Assembly (NCBI RefSeq): GCF_000521465.1
Contig: NZ_BAVR01000039.1
Span: 1-35,878 of the forward strand
Direction: 5' to 3'
Length of the DNA: 35,878 bases
Source: Acetivibrio straminisolvens JCM 21531
GTDB taxonomy: Bacteria > Bacillota > Clostridia > Acetivibrionales > Acetivibrionaceae
Under the pieces are notes generated by a model. The model had not been told where the DNA came from. It saw nothing but the letters and a program-made list of their open reading frames with translations, and made no database searches. Positions 23,138 to 32,193 of the stretch are shown here, piece after piece (position 1 is the stretch's first letter; every line of letters begins with the position of its first letter). Made by a program: the position numbers and the translations under genes.

Positions 23138-25170
23138 ATGGCTGTTTCAACATCGTTGACTATCCAGGACAGGATGACGAACACCCTTATGCGTCAGATC
23201 AGCGCCATTGACAAGATGATCAACCGTATGGAACGCCTGGACAGGGTCAGCGAACAGATCGATCCGGGCGAAGGCTTCGACAATGCGCAGCAGGCCGTCG
23301 AAGAATTGATGAATCGATTAAGACGCCTGGAAGAACAACAGAACCAGGTGGCCAGGGGTGCGCATAACATCAAGGGTGCATGGAGCGGCGTAAATAATAT
23401 CATCACCAAAGTATTAACCGCGCTGGCAGCAAAGAAGACAATCGACTTCACTGTTGGCGCGGCGTTGGATCTGGATAAACTTGAACGCGAATTCCAGGCG
23501 AGACTTGACAGCGTGGACATCGGAACCGCGATGTATCAGAAGCTGCAGGATCAGGCCAAAGAATCGGCCTTCGCCTTTGATGAACTGGCAAAGAACACCC
23601 TTTCCTTTATGTCGGTAACAACGAAACCGCAGAACCTGGACCGACTGAATAAACTGGCTGAAAGGCTTGCTGTGTTCGATAAGACAGGCCAGGGCCTTGA
23701 AGGCGCTGGATTCTCTTTGAAGGAAGCGCTGTCAGGTGATATCGTATCGCTGGCCGAACGCTTCAATATGTCGAAAGCGCAGATCAGGGCATTCGGTATC
23801 GATGAACTGGGAAAGAAGGGCGACATCGAAGGGTTTATCACGCAGTTCGAAAAGCTGCTTGACGCGCAGAACATGGGTGAAGAAGCCTACGAAAAAATGC
23901 TGCAGGCGCCAAAAACCCAGATGGAAATGTTCTTGTCTAACCTGAAAATGGGGTTCGCCCAGGCTTCCACAGAAGCAACAAAAGCGCTTGCGCCATTGAT
24001 CACCAGGCTGAATGAATGGTTCGCTTCTGATTCAGCGGAACAGTTCTTCGCTTCCTTCGCCAGCGGGTTGAGTACGGCCGTTGACTTCGCCATGCAGCTA
24101 TTCGATGGGGTGTCCGATATTGCAAACTTCATTTCCACGAACTGGCCAATGATTGAACCTATCGTCTGGGGTTTGGCCACAGCGATCGGCGGCGTCGTCT
24201 TGGCACTTGGAATATATAAGACGGTTACTGCAGCAATAGCAATCGTCCAGGGAATAATGGGCGCGGCTCAAATGCTGGCCACAGGCGCAACGATAGCACA
24301 GACGGCCGCACAGTGGGGCCTTAACTCTGCCCTGCTTGCTTGTCCTATAACCTGGATCGTGCTGGCCATTATCGCGCTCATAGCTGTGATTGTCGGCTTG
24401 ATCATATGGATAAAGAACCTATGGGAAAAGAATGATCAGTTCGCTGCTGGCCTATTGAGGGCATGGAACAGCATTCTGAACTTCTTTGACCAGGTGCCGA
24501 TCTTCTTCACGAAAGTCGGGATCGGGGTTGTGAACGCATTTTTCAGCATGAAACCAAAGCGCTGGAAATCGTGGACGCACTTGTGAACGGCGTAATTGAA
24601 GGCATTAACTGGATGATCGGCGTTCTGAATAAGATCCCTGGCGTTTCTATCAGCGCCATTGAAACGGTTGACTTCGCTTCAAAGGCAAAGCTGCAGGAAG
24701 AAGCAATCAGACAGGCCGGTGACAAAGTCATCGCCGAAATGGAAGCGAACGCAGCGGCCAAAGCTGCAGCCAGGGAAGCAAATGTCCAGCAAATGCTACG
24801 CGAAAGAGCCGAAAAACGCGCTGCAGACGCCGCAGAACAGGAAGCTAAAAAGGCCGCGAATTCTGCCGGGAAAGACTACGAACAGAAGCTGGCTTCCTTC
24901 CAGGGCAAAGACACCAATATTGATGAAATCGGGAAGGTCGGCGAAGTCGGCAAGATCAATGATGAAGTCGATATTTCCGAAGAAGACATCAAGCTGCTTC
25001 GCGATATAGCTGAACAGAAATTCGTCCAGAACTTCGTGACGCTGACGCCACAGGTAACGCTGACAGATATCAAGATCAGCGAAAAGGTGGATCTGGATGA
25101 AGTGACTGCAGCCATCGAAAGGAAGCTGGAAGACGAATTCGTCACAGCAGCGGAAGGGGTGTATAGCTGA
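23138..25170 (+). CDS. Tape measure protein, one apparent 1-nt deletion
   Basis: 677 residues after correction. The N-terminus SLTIQDRMTNTLMRQISAID is followed by long coiled coils. The tape-measure core reads FDELAKNTLSFMSVTTKPQN ... GAGFSLKEALSGDIVSLAER. Two hydrophobic segments sit near residues 345-380 and 405-430 (GLATAIGGVVLALGIYKTVT; ITWIVLAIIALIAVIVGLII). The frame breaks at the T-run 24539-24543; one T restores FFQHETKALEIVDALVNGVI. The C-terminal part is Ala/Lys-rich helix then EDIKLLRDIAEQKFVQNFVT. Sets tail length. Confidence 0.9.
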
Positions 25171-25846
25171 TGTATCATATGTTCCTGATCATGAATAATA
25201 AGGACTATGAAATCCCGGTCCTTCCTGAATCCCTTACCGTGAAATCACCAGGTAAAAACGAAACGGCAACCATCGTCAAGCTGGGCGATGTGAATATACT
25301 TCGGAAAAAGGGGCTTCGTGAAATAACCTGGGAATCACACTTCCCGGCCCATGAAGCACCCTATGTTACCGGAAGGAATGTCCTGGCACCGATCGAATAC
25401 ATCAGGCCATACAAGAAGCCAGGGACGCAGAAAAGCCGATCCGCTTCCTGATCATAGGAACGGACCTGGATATCAATATACTGATGGGAATTGAGGACTT
25501 CACCTATGAAGAATATGGCGGCGAAGTCGGGGACATTTACTATGTTTTGAAACTGCGGGAATGGAAAGAGTATTCGGCCAAAAGGATCAGCCTTCCGGCG
25601 CCGACGGTCAAGGTGGCGGTCGTTGCACCTGTTGCCAGGTCCGGAAGTCCTCCGAAACCGCAGACAAAAACACACACGGTCGTGGCCGGTGATTCACTGT
25701 GGGCCATCGCTAAAAAGTATTACAACGATGGTTCACAGTACCCGAAGATCTACGAAGCCAACAAAGACACGATCGACAAAAGAAACAAGGGTACGGGGAA
25801 CCCGAAATATACCATATATCCGGGGCAGGTGTTTAATATACCATGA
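25170..25846 (+). CDS. LysM-containing baseplate/tail protein (XkdP-like), one apparent 1-nt deletion
   Basis: N-terminus MYHMFLIMNNKDYEIPVLPE then SLTVKSPGKNETATIVKLGD. The frame breaks at 25405-25406; one added G restores IRAIQEARDAEKPIRFLIIG. After a Pro-rich linker the C-terminus is a LysM domain (THTVVAGDSLWAIAKKYYND then YPKIYEANKDTIDKRN and YTIYPGQVFNIP), which binds peptidoglycan. 225 residues corrected. The order after the tape measure matches PBSX XkdP. Confidence 0.88.
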
Positions 25847-26799
25847 TGGATCTTCAAATCATGTATCAGAATAACGTCGATGGTTCTGCCTTTGATGTTT
25901 CGGAAATTGCAATGTCGCCGAAATGGACGACGAAGCGCACCGGGTCCCCCGCTTCCTTTGAATTCGAAGTGTTGAAGGATCAAGCTGTGATCTGGAAACA
26001 CGGCGGCATTATTGCCGTAAAGAACGGAAATACCGGCGTATTTTACGGATATGTATTCAAGATAACCGAAACCGCAAATGGGGTCGTGAGAATAACAGCA
26101 TATGATCAAACGCGGTACCTGAAAAACAAGGACACTTATGTTTTCACAGGAAAGCGCGCGGATCAAATAACCGCGTTGATCGCTGCAGACTTCGGCCTGA
26201 AAATCGGTACCCTTGAAAATACCGGATATGTGATCCCGTCCCTGGTGGAAGATAACAAGACGCTGTTTGACATCATCCTGAAAGCCTTGGATCTGACACT
26301 GATCAATACAGGTCAAATGTTCTTCCTCTGGGACGATTACGGATCATTAAGAATTTCATCCTGCGCCGGTTCAAAACTGGACCTGCTGGTCGGCGATGAA
26401 AGCCTGGCCACAGATTACACATATACATCCGAAATTGATTCGGATACCTACAACAGAATAAAGCTGGTCCGCGATAACAAAGAAACCGGAAAGCGTGACG
26501 TGTATCTGTTCCAGGACAGCAACAATATAAAGTTCTGGGGAACGCTGCAGTATTTCGAAAAGGTCGATGAAAAAATGAATGCAGCGCAGATCACCGAAAG
26601 AGGAAACAACCTTCTTACCTTGAAGAACAGGCCGCAAAGGACCTTTGAAGTGAAAGCGCTGTCGGATCTGTCCGTCAGGGCCGGTCGCGTTCTTTTCATC
26701 AGCTTCGCGGATATCGGCGTCAAACAGTTTTTCCTGATCGATGAAGCAAGTCACGATCTGGGAAAGGAAACAATGTCATTAAAATTGAGGGTGGTATAA
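25843..26799 (+). CDS. Baseplate hub protein (XkdQ-like)
   Basis: 318 residues: MMDLQIMYQNNVDGSAFDVS, AVKNGNTGVFYGYVFKITE, VRITAYDQTRYLKNKDTYVF and PSLVEDNKTLFDIILKALDL, then YTSEIDSDTYNRIKLVRDNK. This is the gp27/gpD-type hub fold seen in XkdQ proteins. Starts in overlap with the LysM gene and ends in overlap with the next, so baseplate genes are translationally coupled. Confidence 0.87.
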   Translation: MMDLQIMYQNNVDGSAFDVSEIAMSPKWTTKRTGSPASFEFEVLKDQAVIWKHGGIIAVKNGNTGVFYGYVFKITETANGVVRITAYDQTRYLKNKDTYVFTGKRADQITALIAADFGLKIGTLENTGYVIPSLVEDNKTLFDIILKALDLTLINTGQMFFLWDDYGSLRISSCAGSKLDLLVGDESLATDYTYTSEIDSDTYNRIKLVRDNKETGKRDVYLFQDSNNIKFWGTLQYFEKVDEKMNAAQITERGNNLLTLKNRPQRTFEVKALSDLSVRAGRVLFISFADIGVKQFFLIDEASHDLGKETMSLKLRVV

Positions 26800-27206
26800 T
26801 GGGAATGCTTGAAACAATGAAGAAGATCGCACAACAGACAAGCGAAGCTGCCACACCGGCGGCTTTTATGTTCGGTACCGTGACAAAGATCGGGCCGGTT
26901 CAGGTCCTGGTGGATAATCGCTTCTACATTGACGAAAGCGTTCTTGTTATCCCCAGGGAATTAAGGAAAGACGAAGCATACAGGACACACACCCACAAGA
27001 TACCTGGCCACACACACAGCGTTCCGGCCCATAATACCGGATCGGCCGGTGAAGATCCGCACAGTCATAGCGTACCGGCACAGACCACATCAGAAAAGGA
27101 ACTGGAAACCGTTGAGGAAGTATATTCAGGACTGCAGGTGGGTGATAAAGTCATACTGCTTCGCAACTATGGCGGCCAGGAATACCTGGTCATAGGAAGG
27201 GTGTGA
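26799..27206 (+). CDS. DUF2577 baseplate protein (XkdR-like) with HxH motifs
   Basis: 135 residues. GTVTKIGPVQVLVDNRFYID and DESVLVIPRELRKDEA form an OB-like beta barrel. A His-rich insert follows (HTHKIPGHTHSVPAHN ... DPHSHSVPAQTT) and then LQVGDKVILLRNYGGQEYLV. This is the DUF2577 architecture. The three HxH motifs could bind metal as at the tip of P2-type spikes. Overlaps the hub gene by 1 nt. Confidence 0.82.
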   Translation: MGMLETMKKIAQQTSEAATPAAFMFGTVTKIGPVQVLVDNRFYIDESVLVIPRELRKDEAYRTHTHKIPGHTHSVPAHNTGSAGEDPHSHSVPAQTTSEKELETVEEVYSGLQVGDKVILLRNYGGQEYLVIGRV

Positions 27207-27210
27207 TCAC

Positions 27211-27633
27211 ATGATACCAACAGCCGAAAAGGTTGTAATCGGCGAAGATTACGAAATCGTCGATGACAGCGAACAGCCTTCCAGGACTTACAGAATTGAT
27301 TTTAAGACAGGGCGCGTCATAGGTTTTGTCGATGGATTGGAAGCAATGCGGCAGGCCATATACAAGATCCTGCAGACAGAAAGGTTCGACTATCTGATCT
27401 ATTCCTGGAACTATGGCGCGGAACTGAATGACATCGTCGGGATAGGAACCCAGGTGTTCGAAAGTGAAGTAAAGCGTCGTATCAAAGAAGCCTTAACATG
27501 GGATCGAAGGATCACCAATGTTACAGGCTTTAATTTTACCCGCAAAGACAAAAGGACCATGGTGGTCGAATTCACGGCAGAAACTATATTCGGCGATGTC
27601 CAGTCGGAAGTGGAGGTGATAACCAGTGTTTGA
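27211..27633 (+). CDS. DUF2634 baseplate wedge protein (XkdS, gp25-like)
   Basis: 140 residues. TYRIDFKTGRVIGFVDGLEA then MRQAIYKILQTERFDYLIYS and WNYGAELNDIVGIGTQVF, then IKEALTWDRRITNVTGFNFT, matching gp25/W-type wedge proteins. Overlaps the baseplate J gene by 8 nt. Confidence 0.9.
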   Translation: MIPTAEKVVIGEDYEIVDDSEQPSRTYRIDFKTGRVIGFVDGLEAMRQAIYKILQTERFDYLIYSWNYGAELNDIVGIGTQVFESEVKRRIKEALTWDRRITNVTGFNFTRKDKRTMVVEFTAETIFGDVQSEVEVITSV

Positions 27634-28711
27634 AGATATGACCTTTGAAAGAATCCTTAACAGGTGCCTTTCCCGTGTTCCTGCTTCGGTGGATAAACGT
27701 GAAGGTTCGATCATATACGACGCGATCGCACCGGCAGCGGCCGAACTGGCCGAAATGTATATTAACCTGGGGACGATCCTGGACAGGGCCTTCCCAGATA
27801 CCGCGACGGGCCGGGACCTGACATTGAAGGCAATGGAACGCGGCATAAAAAGGCAACCGGCAACCTATGCACAGCGAAAAGGCGAATTCAAGGATCCTGA
27901 TGGGAACCCGATGGACATTCCTATCGGCAGCCGCTTTTCAGGTGGTGACGTGAACTACACGGCCACGGCCAGAATCGAACCTGGTGTCTACAACATGGCT
28001 GCAGAAACCGCCGGGACAATAGGGAATATGTATTCCGGGAATCTTCTTCCGATTGACTTCATCGAAGGACTTGGATCCGCGATCCTGTCTGACGTTCTCA
28101 TTCCTGGTGAGGGAGAAGAAAGCGACGACGATCTTCGGGCAAGATATTTCGAAAGCCTAAATATTCAGGCGTTCGGCGGGAACGTCCAGGACTACAAGGA
28201 AAAAACCAAAGGGATCAACGGTGTCGGCGGCGTCAAGGTTTACCCGGTATGGAATGGCGGTGGAACTGTCCGGCTGGCCATCGTAACCAGCGATTGGGGC
28301 GTCCCTTCCCCTACTCTGATCGATACCGTTCAGGAAATCATCGATCCCATTGGAAACCAGGGTGTCGGCCTTGGAATTGCACCGATCGGCCATGTTGTAA
28401 CGGTCGAAGGTGTAACTGCTGCGACGATAGACATTTCCAGCCAGATCACCCTTCAATCCGGTTATACCTGGGAAACAGTAAAACCTGGGATAATCGCCGC
28501 TATATCGGAATACTTCACTGACCTGATCAAAGCCTGGGAAGATACTGAAAATATAGTGGTGAGAATCAGCCAGATCGAAACGCGAACCCTTGACATTTCT
28601 GGTGTACTTGATATCACCGGAACGAAGATCAACGGGGACGCTTCAAACCTTGTCCTGGGACCGGATGAAATACCAGTGCTGGGGGACGTAACAAATGAAA
28701 CCGTTGATTGA
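27626..28711 (+). CDS. Baseplate J-like protein (XkdT)
   Basis: 361 residues from GTG 27626. N-terminus MTFERILNRCLSRVPASVDK then REGSIIYDAIAPAAAELAEM. The baseplate J core has ATGRDLTLKAMERGIKRQPA, GEGEESDDDLRARYFESLNI and KTKGINGVGGVKVYPVWNGG. The length is normal. Forms the outer wedge of the baseplate around the hub. No frame damage. Confidence 0.93.
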   Translation: MFEDMTFERILNRCLSRVPASVDKREGSIIYDAIAPAAAELAEMYINLGTILDRAFPDTATGRDLTLKAMERGIKRQPATYAQRKGEFKDPDGNPMDIPIGSRFSGGDVNYTATARIEPGVYNMAAETAGTIGNMYSGNLLPIDFIEGLGSAILSDVLIPGEGEESDDDLRARYFESLNIQAFGGNVQDYKEKTKGINGVGGVKVYPVWNGGGTVRLAIVTSDWGVPSPTLIDTVQEIIDPIGNQGVGLGIAPIGHVVTVEGVTAATIDISSQITLQSGYTWETVKPGIIAAISEYFTDLIKAWEDTENIVVRISQIETRTLDISGVLDITGTKINGDASNLVLGPDEIPVLGDVTNETVD

Positions 28712-29468
28712 TTACTGGCCGCGTTATCTGCAGGAACTTCTGGAATTTAACCTGATAGCACAAGCGGAACAGCCTGAATTTGATGTCGCAGCCGAAAAGG
28801 CTATCCGTGCAGCCGATGAATTATTCCTTGAAACATTATCCCTGGATGGGGTGAAGCGCTGGGAAAAGATCATCGGCATAGTTCCGAAGCCTGATGAAAC
28901 GCTGGCATTCAGAAGAAAAAGGATCCTGAACATTTACGGCGCACAGCTTCCCTTCACAAAGCGACGGCTGGCCACGAAACTTGACACCATCATCGGACCA
29001 GGACTGTGGGAACTGATCATTGATGATCAGACATTCAAATTCTATGTTCAGTCGGCGGAATCAAATCAGAATTTCGCGAACGAACTTCAAGAAACCATCG
29101 AAATGGTGAAACCGGCGAATATGGAATTTTTCTATATCGTATGGATCCTTTACAAACTGCAGGTATCGCCGAACTTCCGGTCATACCTGTATTCATTCCT
29201 GGAAAGCGGCACGGAAGTCTGCGGAACACAATATTCAGAATCCACGATCGGCCGCTTAATAAGGCAAGTCGTCGAAGTGTCTGGAACAGCAAATGTTTAC
29301 ATGACCGAATACCCGCAATGCGGACCGGAAGTCTGCGGGATCATTAACACAGAACCGGCAGTCGGGCGTGTAATCATACAGCCGATCCAGGCGTCAAATG
29401 CCACTTCGGCATATACAGCCACATTCCCTGAATGTGGACCTGAAATCGCCGGTACGCTTCCGGTATAA
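28695..29468 (+). CDS. YmfQ/DUF2313 baseplate protein (XkdU) with repeated C-terminus
   Basis: 257 residues. MKPLIDYWPRYLQELLEFNL, LDGVKRWEKIIGIVPKPDET and LAFRRKRILNIYGAQLPFTK are characteristic of DUF2313. The C-terminal ~85 residues hold two related units centred on CGPEVCG and CGPEIAG, each preceded by Tyr/Thr/Ala-rich strands (TANVYMTEYPQ; TSAYTATFPE). These may attach fibres. Overlaps baseplate J by 17 nt. Confidence 0.87.
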   Translation: MKPLIDYWPRYLQELLEFNLIAQAEQPEFDVAAEKAIRAADELFLETLSLDGVKRWEKIIGIVPKPDETLAFRRKRILNIYGAQLPFTKRRLATKLDTIIGPGLWELIIDDQTFKFYVQSAESNQNFANELQETIEMVKPANMEFFYIVWILYKLQVSPNFRSYLYSFLESGTEVCGTQYSESTIGRLIRQVVEVSGTANVYMTEYPQCGPEVCGIINTEPAVGRVIIQPIQASNATSAYTATFPECGPEIAGTLPV

Positions 29469-29485
29469 AGAAAGGAGGAAACCAG

Positions 29486-29791
29486 ATGGCGTTCTTTACA
29501 TCGACGTTTTTGGCGGCCAGAAGAAAGGAATGGCTTGACAAAATCGCAAAAGCACAGTACAGGATCGGTTCCACATGGTATGACGGGGCGATCACTTCAC
29601 GCGAAGTGGTCGGGAATAGCGTGGTGATCATGGTATCCGTTACCGATCCGGTGTCCACAGCGTCCACTATCGTCGAAAGCAGACTGATTGATGTGGGCGG
29701 GAATGTGGCAGGCAGCAGGTCAGAAAACATCCTGAAAAATGTCAACCAGGGTGTTCTTCTCAAATATGAATTCCCGATCAATGAAGTTTAA
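29486..29791 (+). CDS. Hypothetical tail/baseplate-associated protein
   Basis: 101 residues after AAAGGAGG. Helical start MAFFTSTFLAARRKEWLDKI then beta-rich VGNSVVIMVSVTDPVSTAST and RLIDVGGNVAGSRSENILKN. It lies between YmfQ and a fibre-like protein, a place usually held by small fibre or collar proteins. No family recognised. Confidence 0.65.
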   Translation: MAFFTSTFLAARRKEWLDKIAKAQYRIGSTWYDGAITSREVVGNSVVIMVSVTDPVSTASTIVESRLIDVGGNVAGSRSENILKNVNQGVLLKYEFPINEV

Positions 29792-29807
29792 GGAGGTGCA
29801 GCAGTAA

Positions 29808-30239
29808 ATGGCAAACGAAAAATCCTATATTCCAACGCAGTGGAAAGACCAGGTGAAGGATGGCAGTACCATAATTCAGCCGGGAACGCCCATGAACGCG
29901 CAGAATTTCAACAACATGGAACACGGGATCATGGCAAACGACGCCCTGGCGGCAGTTCTTGCACAGGTCCAGCGCCAGGCGGCGCTTTCTGGGGCTGAAT
30001 GGGAAGTTGAATCCGGTTCGGCCACTATTTCACCGGCCAACACTGACAACACCATTTCCATCGCGAAGTTAAGGAACAGGACTTCATACAATGTCACCGT
30101 TGAAGTGAATTCTGTGTCCGGCGGAACTGCTGGTGACATAATCATCAGCGGCAAGCAGGCCAACGGCTTTAAGGTGAAATATACCGGCACCGCGACGTCC
30201 ATTACCATCAGATATCACGTTCAAGGGGGCATGGTGTAA
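29808..30239 (+). CDS. Short tail-fibre-like protein
   Basis: 143 residues. MANEKSYIPTQWKDQVKDGS then TIIQPGTPMNAQNFNNMEHG IMA is an attachment region often seen at the N-terminus of phage fibres in these hosts. The rest is Ser/Thr/Gly-rich beta sequence (NRTSYNVTVEVNSVSGGTAG). Lacks a long shaft, consistent with receptor recognition being carried by the DGR variable protein downstream. Stop overlaps the next start. Confidence 0.65.
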   Translation: MANEKSYIPTQWKDQVKDGSTIIQPGTPMNAQNFNNMEHGIMANDALAAVLAQVQRQAALSGAEWEVESGSATISPANTDNTISIAKLRNRTSYNVTVEVNSVSGGTAGDIIISGKQANGFKVKYTGTATSITIRYHVQGGMV

Positions 30240-30410
30240 ATGGCAAACATAATAATCAAATCTGACGAAAGGAAGGCACAGGAAGCGAAGATCCTTCGCG
30301 ACTTCGGCTATGATCCCAGGTCCGCTTCCAAAGAAGTCCGGGAATATGCTGACGCCACGGCACAAAGAAGCCGTGAAGCAATCAAAGAAATGGAGGGTAA
30401 GAGGAAATGA
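30240..30410 (+). CDS. Small charged hypothetical protein
   Basis: 56 residues: MANIIIKSDERKAQEAKILR then DFGYDPRSASKEVREYADAT, ending in a charged helix. Coupled to both neighbours by overlapping start and stop. Possibly a linker or chaperone for the tail tip proteins. No family recognised. Confidence 0.6.
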   Translation: MANIIIKSDERKAQEAKILRDFGYDPRSASKEVREYADATAQRSREAIKEMEGKRK

Positions 30411-30703
30411 ATATAATCCATAAAAATGAAGGTCAGAAAATCGCTTTTAATGTTGAAGGCACAAAGATATTCTTCCGTGATGAATTGATGTTGGACCTTT
30501 CGAAGTATGAAAGGGACTATGACGTGGAAATTGACATCTGCCAGGACGATGATCAGATCTTGATCGCTGGCCTGTCGAAGTATTACGTTGCAAATATCAT
30601 AATTCCGGCCAGACAGTACCAGGATCCTGAAAAGACGGTTCCCGTTCCTTTCAGCATGGATAATGTGACGCTGGTTCTGTGGGCGCTTGTGGAGGTGGAA
30701 TAA
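30407..30703 (+). CDS. Hypothetical protein preceding the DGR variable protein
   Basis: 98 residues: MNIIHKNEGQKIAFNVEGTK, FFRDELMLDLSKYERDYDVE and a terminal strand-rich segment PFSMDNVTLVLWALVEVE. Beta-rich, acidic. Its TAA shares a base with the ATG of the variable protein gene, so the two are co-expressed. It may help fold the variable protein or attach it to the baseplate; that is only positional inference. Confidence 0.65.
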   Translation: MNIIHKNEGQKIAFNVEGTKIFFRDELMLDLSKYERDYDVEIDICQDDDQILIAGLSKYYVANIIIPARQYQDPEKTVPVPFSMDNVTLVLWALVEVE

Positions 30704-31786
30704 TGGCAAATTATGATGATCTTAAAGTCGCGGTCGAAGCCTTGACTGGTGGAAATAACTCCGTCATATTCGACGTTGACGGGTACCCTTCCATCGTTGT
30801 CAGGTTCGATAAAAAGCAGATCGCGGACCTGATCACGGACGGAAGCGCCAGCACACACCCAGCGTTCATCGTGAACGGTGTTGAAGTTCCGGCGATCTAC
30901 ATCAGCAAATATCAGCTTCGTTATGAACGGGAAAGCGTACAGTCTTCCTTTCAAGGATCCAGCGGTCAGCGTAAACTTTGATCAGGCGAAGCAATACTGC
31001 GAAGCAAAAGGCGCTGGCCATCATCTGATGACAAATGCCGAATTGGCAGCCATTGCCTTGTGGTGCCGTAAAAACAATTGCATGCCGCGCGGCAATAACA
31101 ACTATGGCAAGGATCACAGCGCAGCATGGGAAAAAGGAATTGTAACATACAGGTACGACGATGGCGGCATCACACGCGATGGCCGTGTGGCCACAGGTTC
31201 CGGGCCTGTTTCCTGGTCCCACGATGGAACACCTGCAGGTATATGGGACCTGAATGGAAATGTTTATGAATGGGTTGGTGGATATAGAACCCTGGATGGT
31301 GAAATTCATATCATTCCAGACAACAACGCTGCAGCACAGGTCGATCAGGGCCTTAACAGTACATTGTGGAAGGCTATTCTGGAAAACGGATCCCTTGTCG
31401 ATCCTGGCACTGTTGACACATTGAAATGGGACTATTTATCAAAGCCATCAGGAAGTTCCGGCTTCGCATTCAGACTTGTAAAGAATATTACAAATCGTCC
31501 TGACGATGATGGCCCATATGGTTCAAACAGCTTCGCTGCACTGGCTGCCATTGAAGGCCTAACGGTACCGGAAATATTAAAAGCATTGGCGATCATGCCT
31601 GCTGACAGTGGTGATCACGGCGGTGATTATTTCTATATGAGAAATCGCGGTGAGCGGCTTGGCTTTCGCGGCGGCGGCTGGAGCAACTCGTCGGCCGCTG
31701 GGGTGTTCTTTCTGTACGGCCGCTACGCGCGGTCGTACTCGGACCACAGCCTCGGGTTCCGCTCCGCTTTTATTCCGGGAATCTGA
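30703..31786 (+). CDS. DGR target: variable C-type-lectin/FGE-like receptor-binding protein, frame disturbed once
   Basis: About 360 residues. The N-terminal ~70 residues (MANYDDLKVAVEALTGGNNS then VIFDVDGYPSIVVRFDKKQI) form an attachment domain ending VPAIYISKYQ. The frame then shifts near 30910-30916 (net +1 or -2) into FVMNGKAYSLPFKDPAVSVN. The FGE-sulfatase-like C-type-lectin core follows (HHLMTNAELAAIALWCRKNN, PRGNNNYGKD, GIWDLNGNVYEWVGGYRTLD). The C-terminus, from LGFRGGGWSNSS to GFRSAF, is the variable repeat. It is the last tail gene, so it is probably displayed at the tail tip as an adhesin. Confidence 0.88.
31654..31768 (+). repeat. DGR variable repeat (VR)
   Basis: 115 bp at the 3' end of the variable protein gene, matching the template repeat at 32223-32337 without gaps and with 16 differences. 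Thirteen of these are at positions that are A in the TR; the other three are T to C, T to G and G to C. Six of seven AAC codons in the TR are changed (to GGC, AGC, GCC, TAC, TAC, AGC). The last 17 bp, from GGGTTCCGCTCCGCT back, are unchanged and GC-rich, as expected of an initiation-of-mutagenic-homing region. Confidence 0.95.
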
Positions 31787-31812
31787 TATCTGGTAATCTG
31801 GAAATCTGTTCT

Positions 31813-31831
31813 GGGCGGCGTCAAGCCGCCC
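31813..31831 (+). other. Hairpin downstream of VR (DGR target hairpin and/or terminator)
   Basis: GGGCGGC (31813-31819), loop GTCAA, GCCGCCC (31825-31831), followed by TGGCATTTTT. Perfect 7-bp GC stem 45 nt after the VR. In the Bordetella phage DGR a hairpin just after the VR promotes target recognition, and this one has the same size class. The following T-run means it could also act as a weak terminator after the variable gene. Confidence 0.7.
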
Positions 31832-31854
31832 TGGCATTTTTGGGGGTTGACATA

Positions 31855-32193
31855 TTGGATAATCTGAAAATCTGGCAGAAGACATATGACATGATCAAGT
31901 ATGGAAACCAGTGCATAATTCAGTTCCCAAAAGCTGAACGGTATGCCCTGGGATCCGAAATAAAGCAATCAATGTATAAAATTCTGCGGCTTATAGTCGT
32001 GGCAAATAAAAGCAGAAATAAAAAGCCTATTCTTTATGAAATAGACGTCGAACTTGATGTCCTTCGGACTTTCATTCGCCTGGCAGCCGATAAAGACATG
32101 AAGTATCTTCCTCTGCGAAAATATGAGAACTGGGGGAAAATGCTGAATGAGATCGGCAAAATGTTGGGTGGATGGATGAAAACAACCCAGTAA
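31855..32193 (+). CDS. avd: bAvd-type accessory variability determinant
   Basis: 112 residues from TTG 31855, 8 nt after GGGGG. An upstream TTG at 31840 overlaps that site. MDNLKIWQKTYDMIKYGNQC, AERYALGSEIKQSMYKILRL and IVVANKSRNKKPILYEIDVE form a four-helix bundle related to the S23/bAvd family, rich in basic residues. Avd forms a pentamer that binds the RT and the TR RNA and is needed for mutagenic cDNA synthesis. Confidence 0.92.
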   Translation: MDNLKIWQKTYDMIKYGNQCIIQFPKAERYALGSEIKQSMYKILRLIVVANKSRNKKPILYEIDVELDVLRTFIRLAADKDMKYLPLRKYENWGKMLNEIGKMLGGWMKTTQ

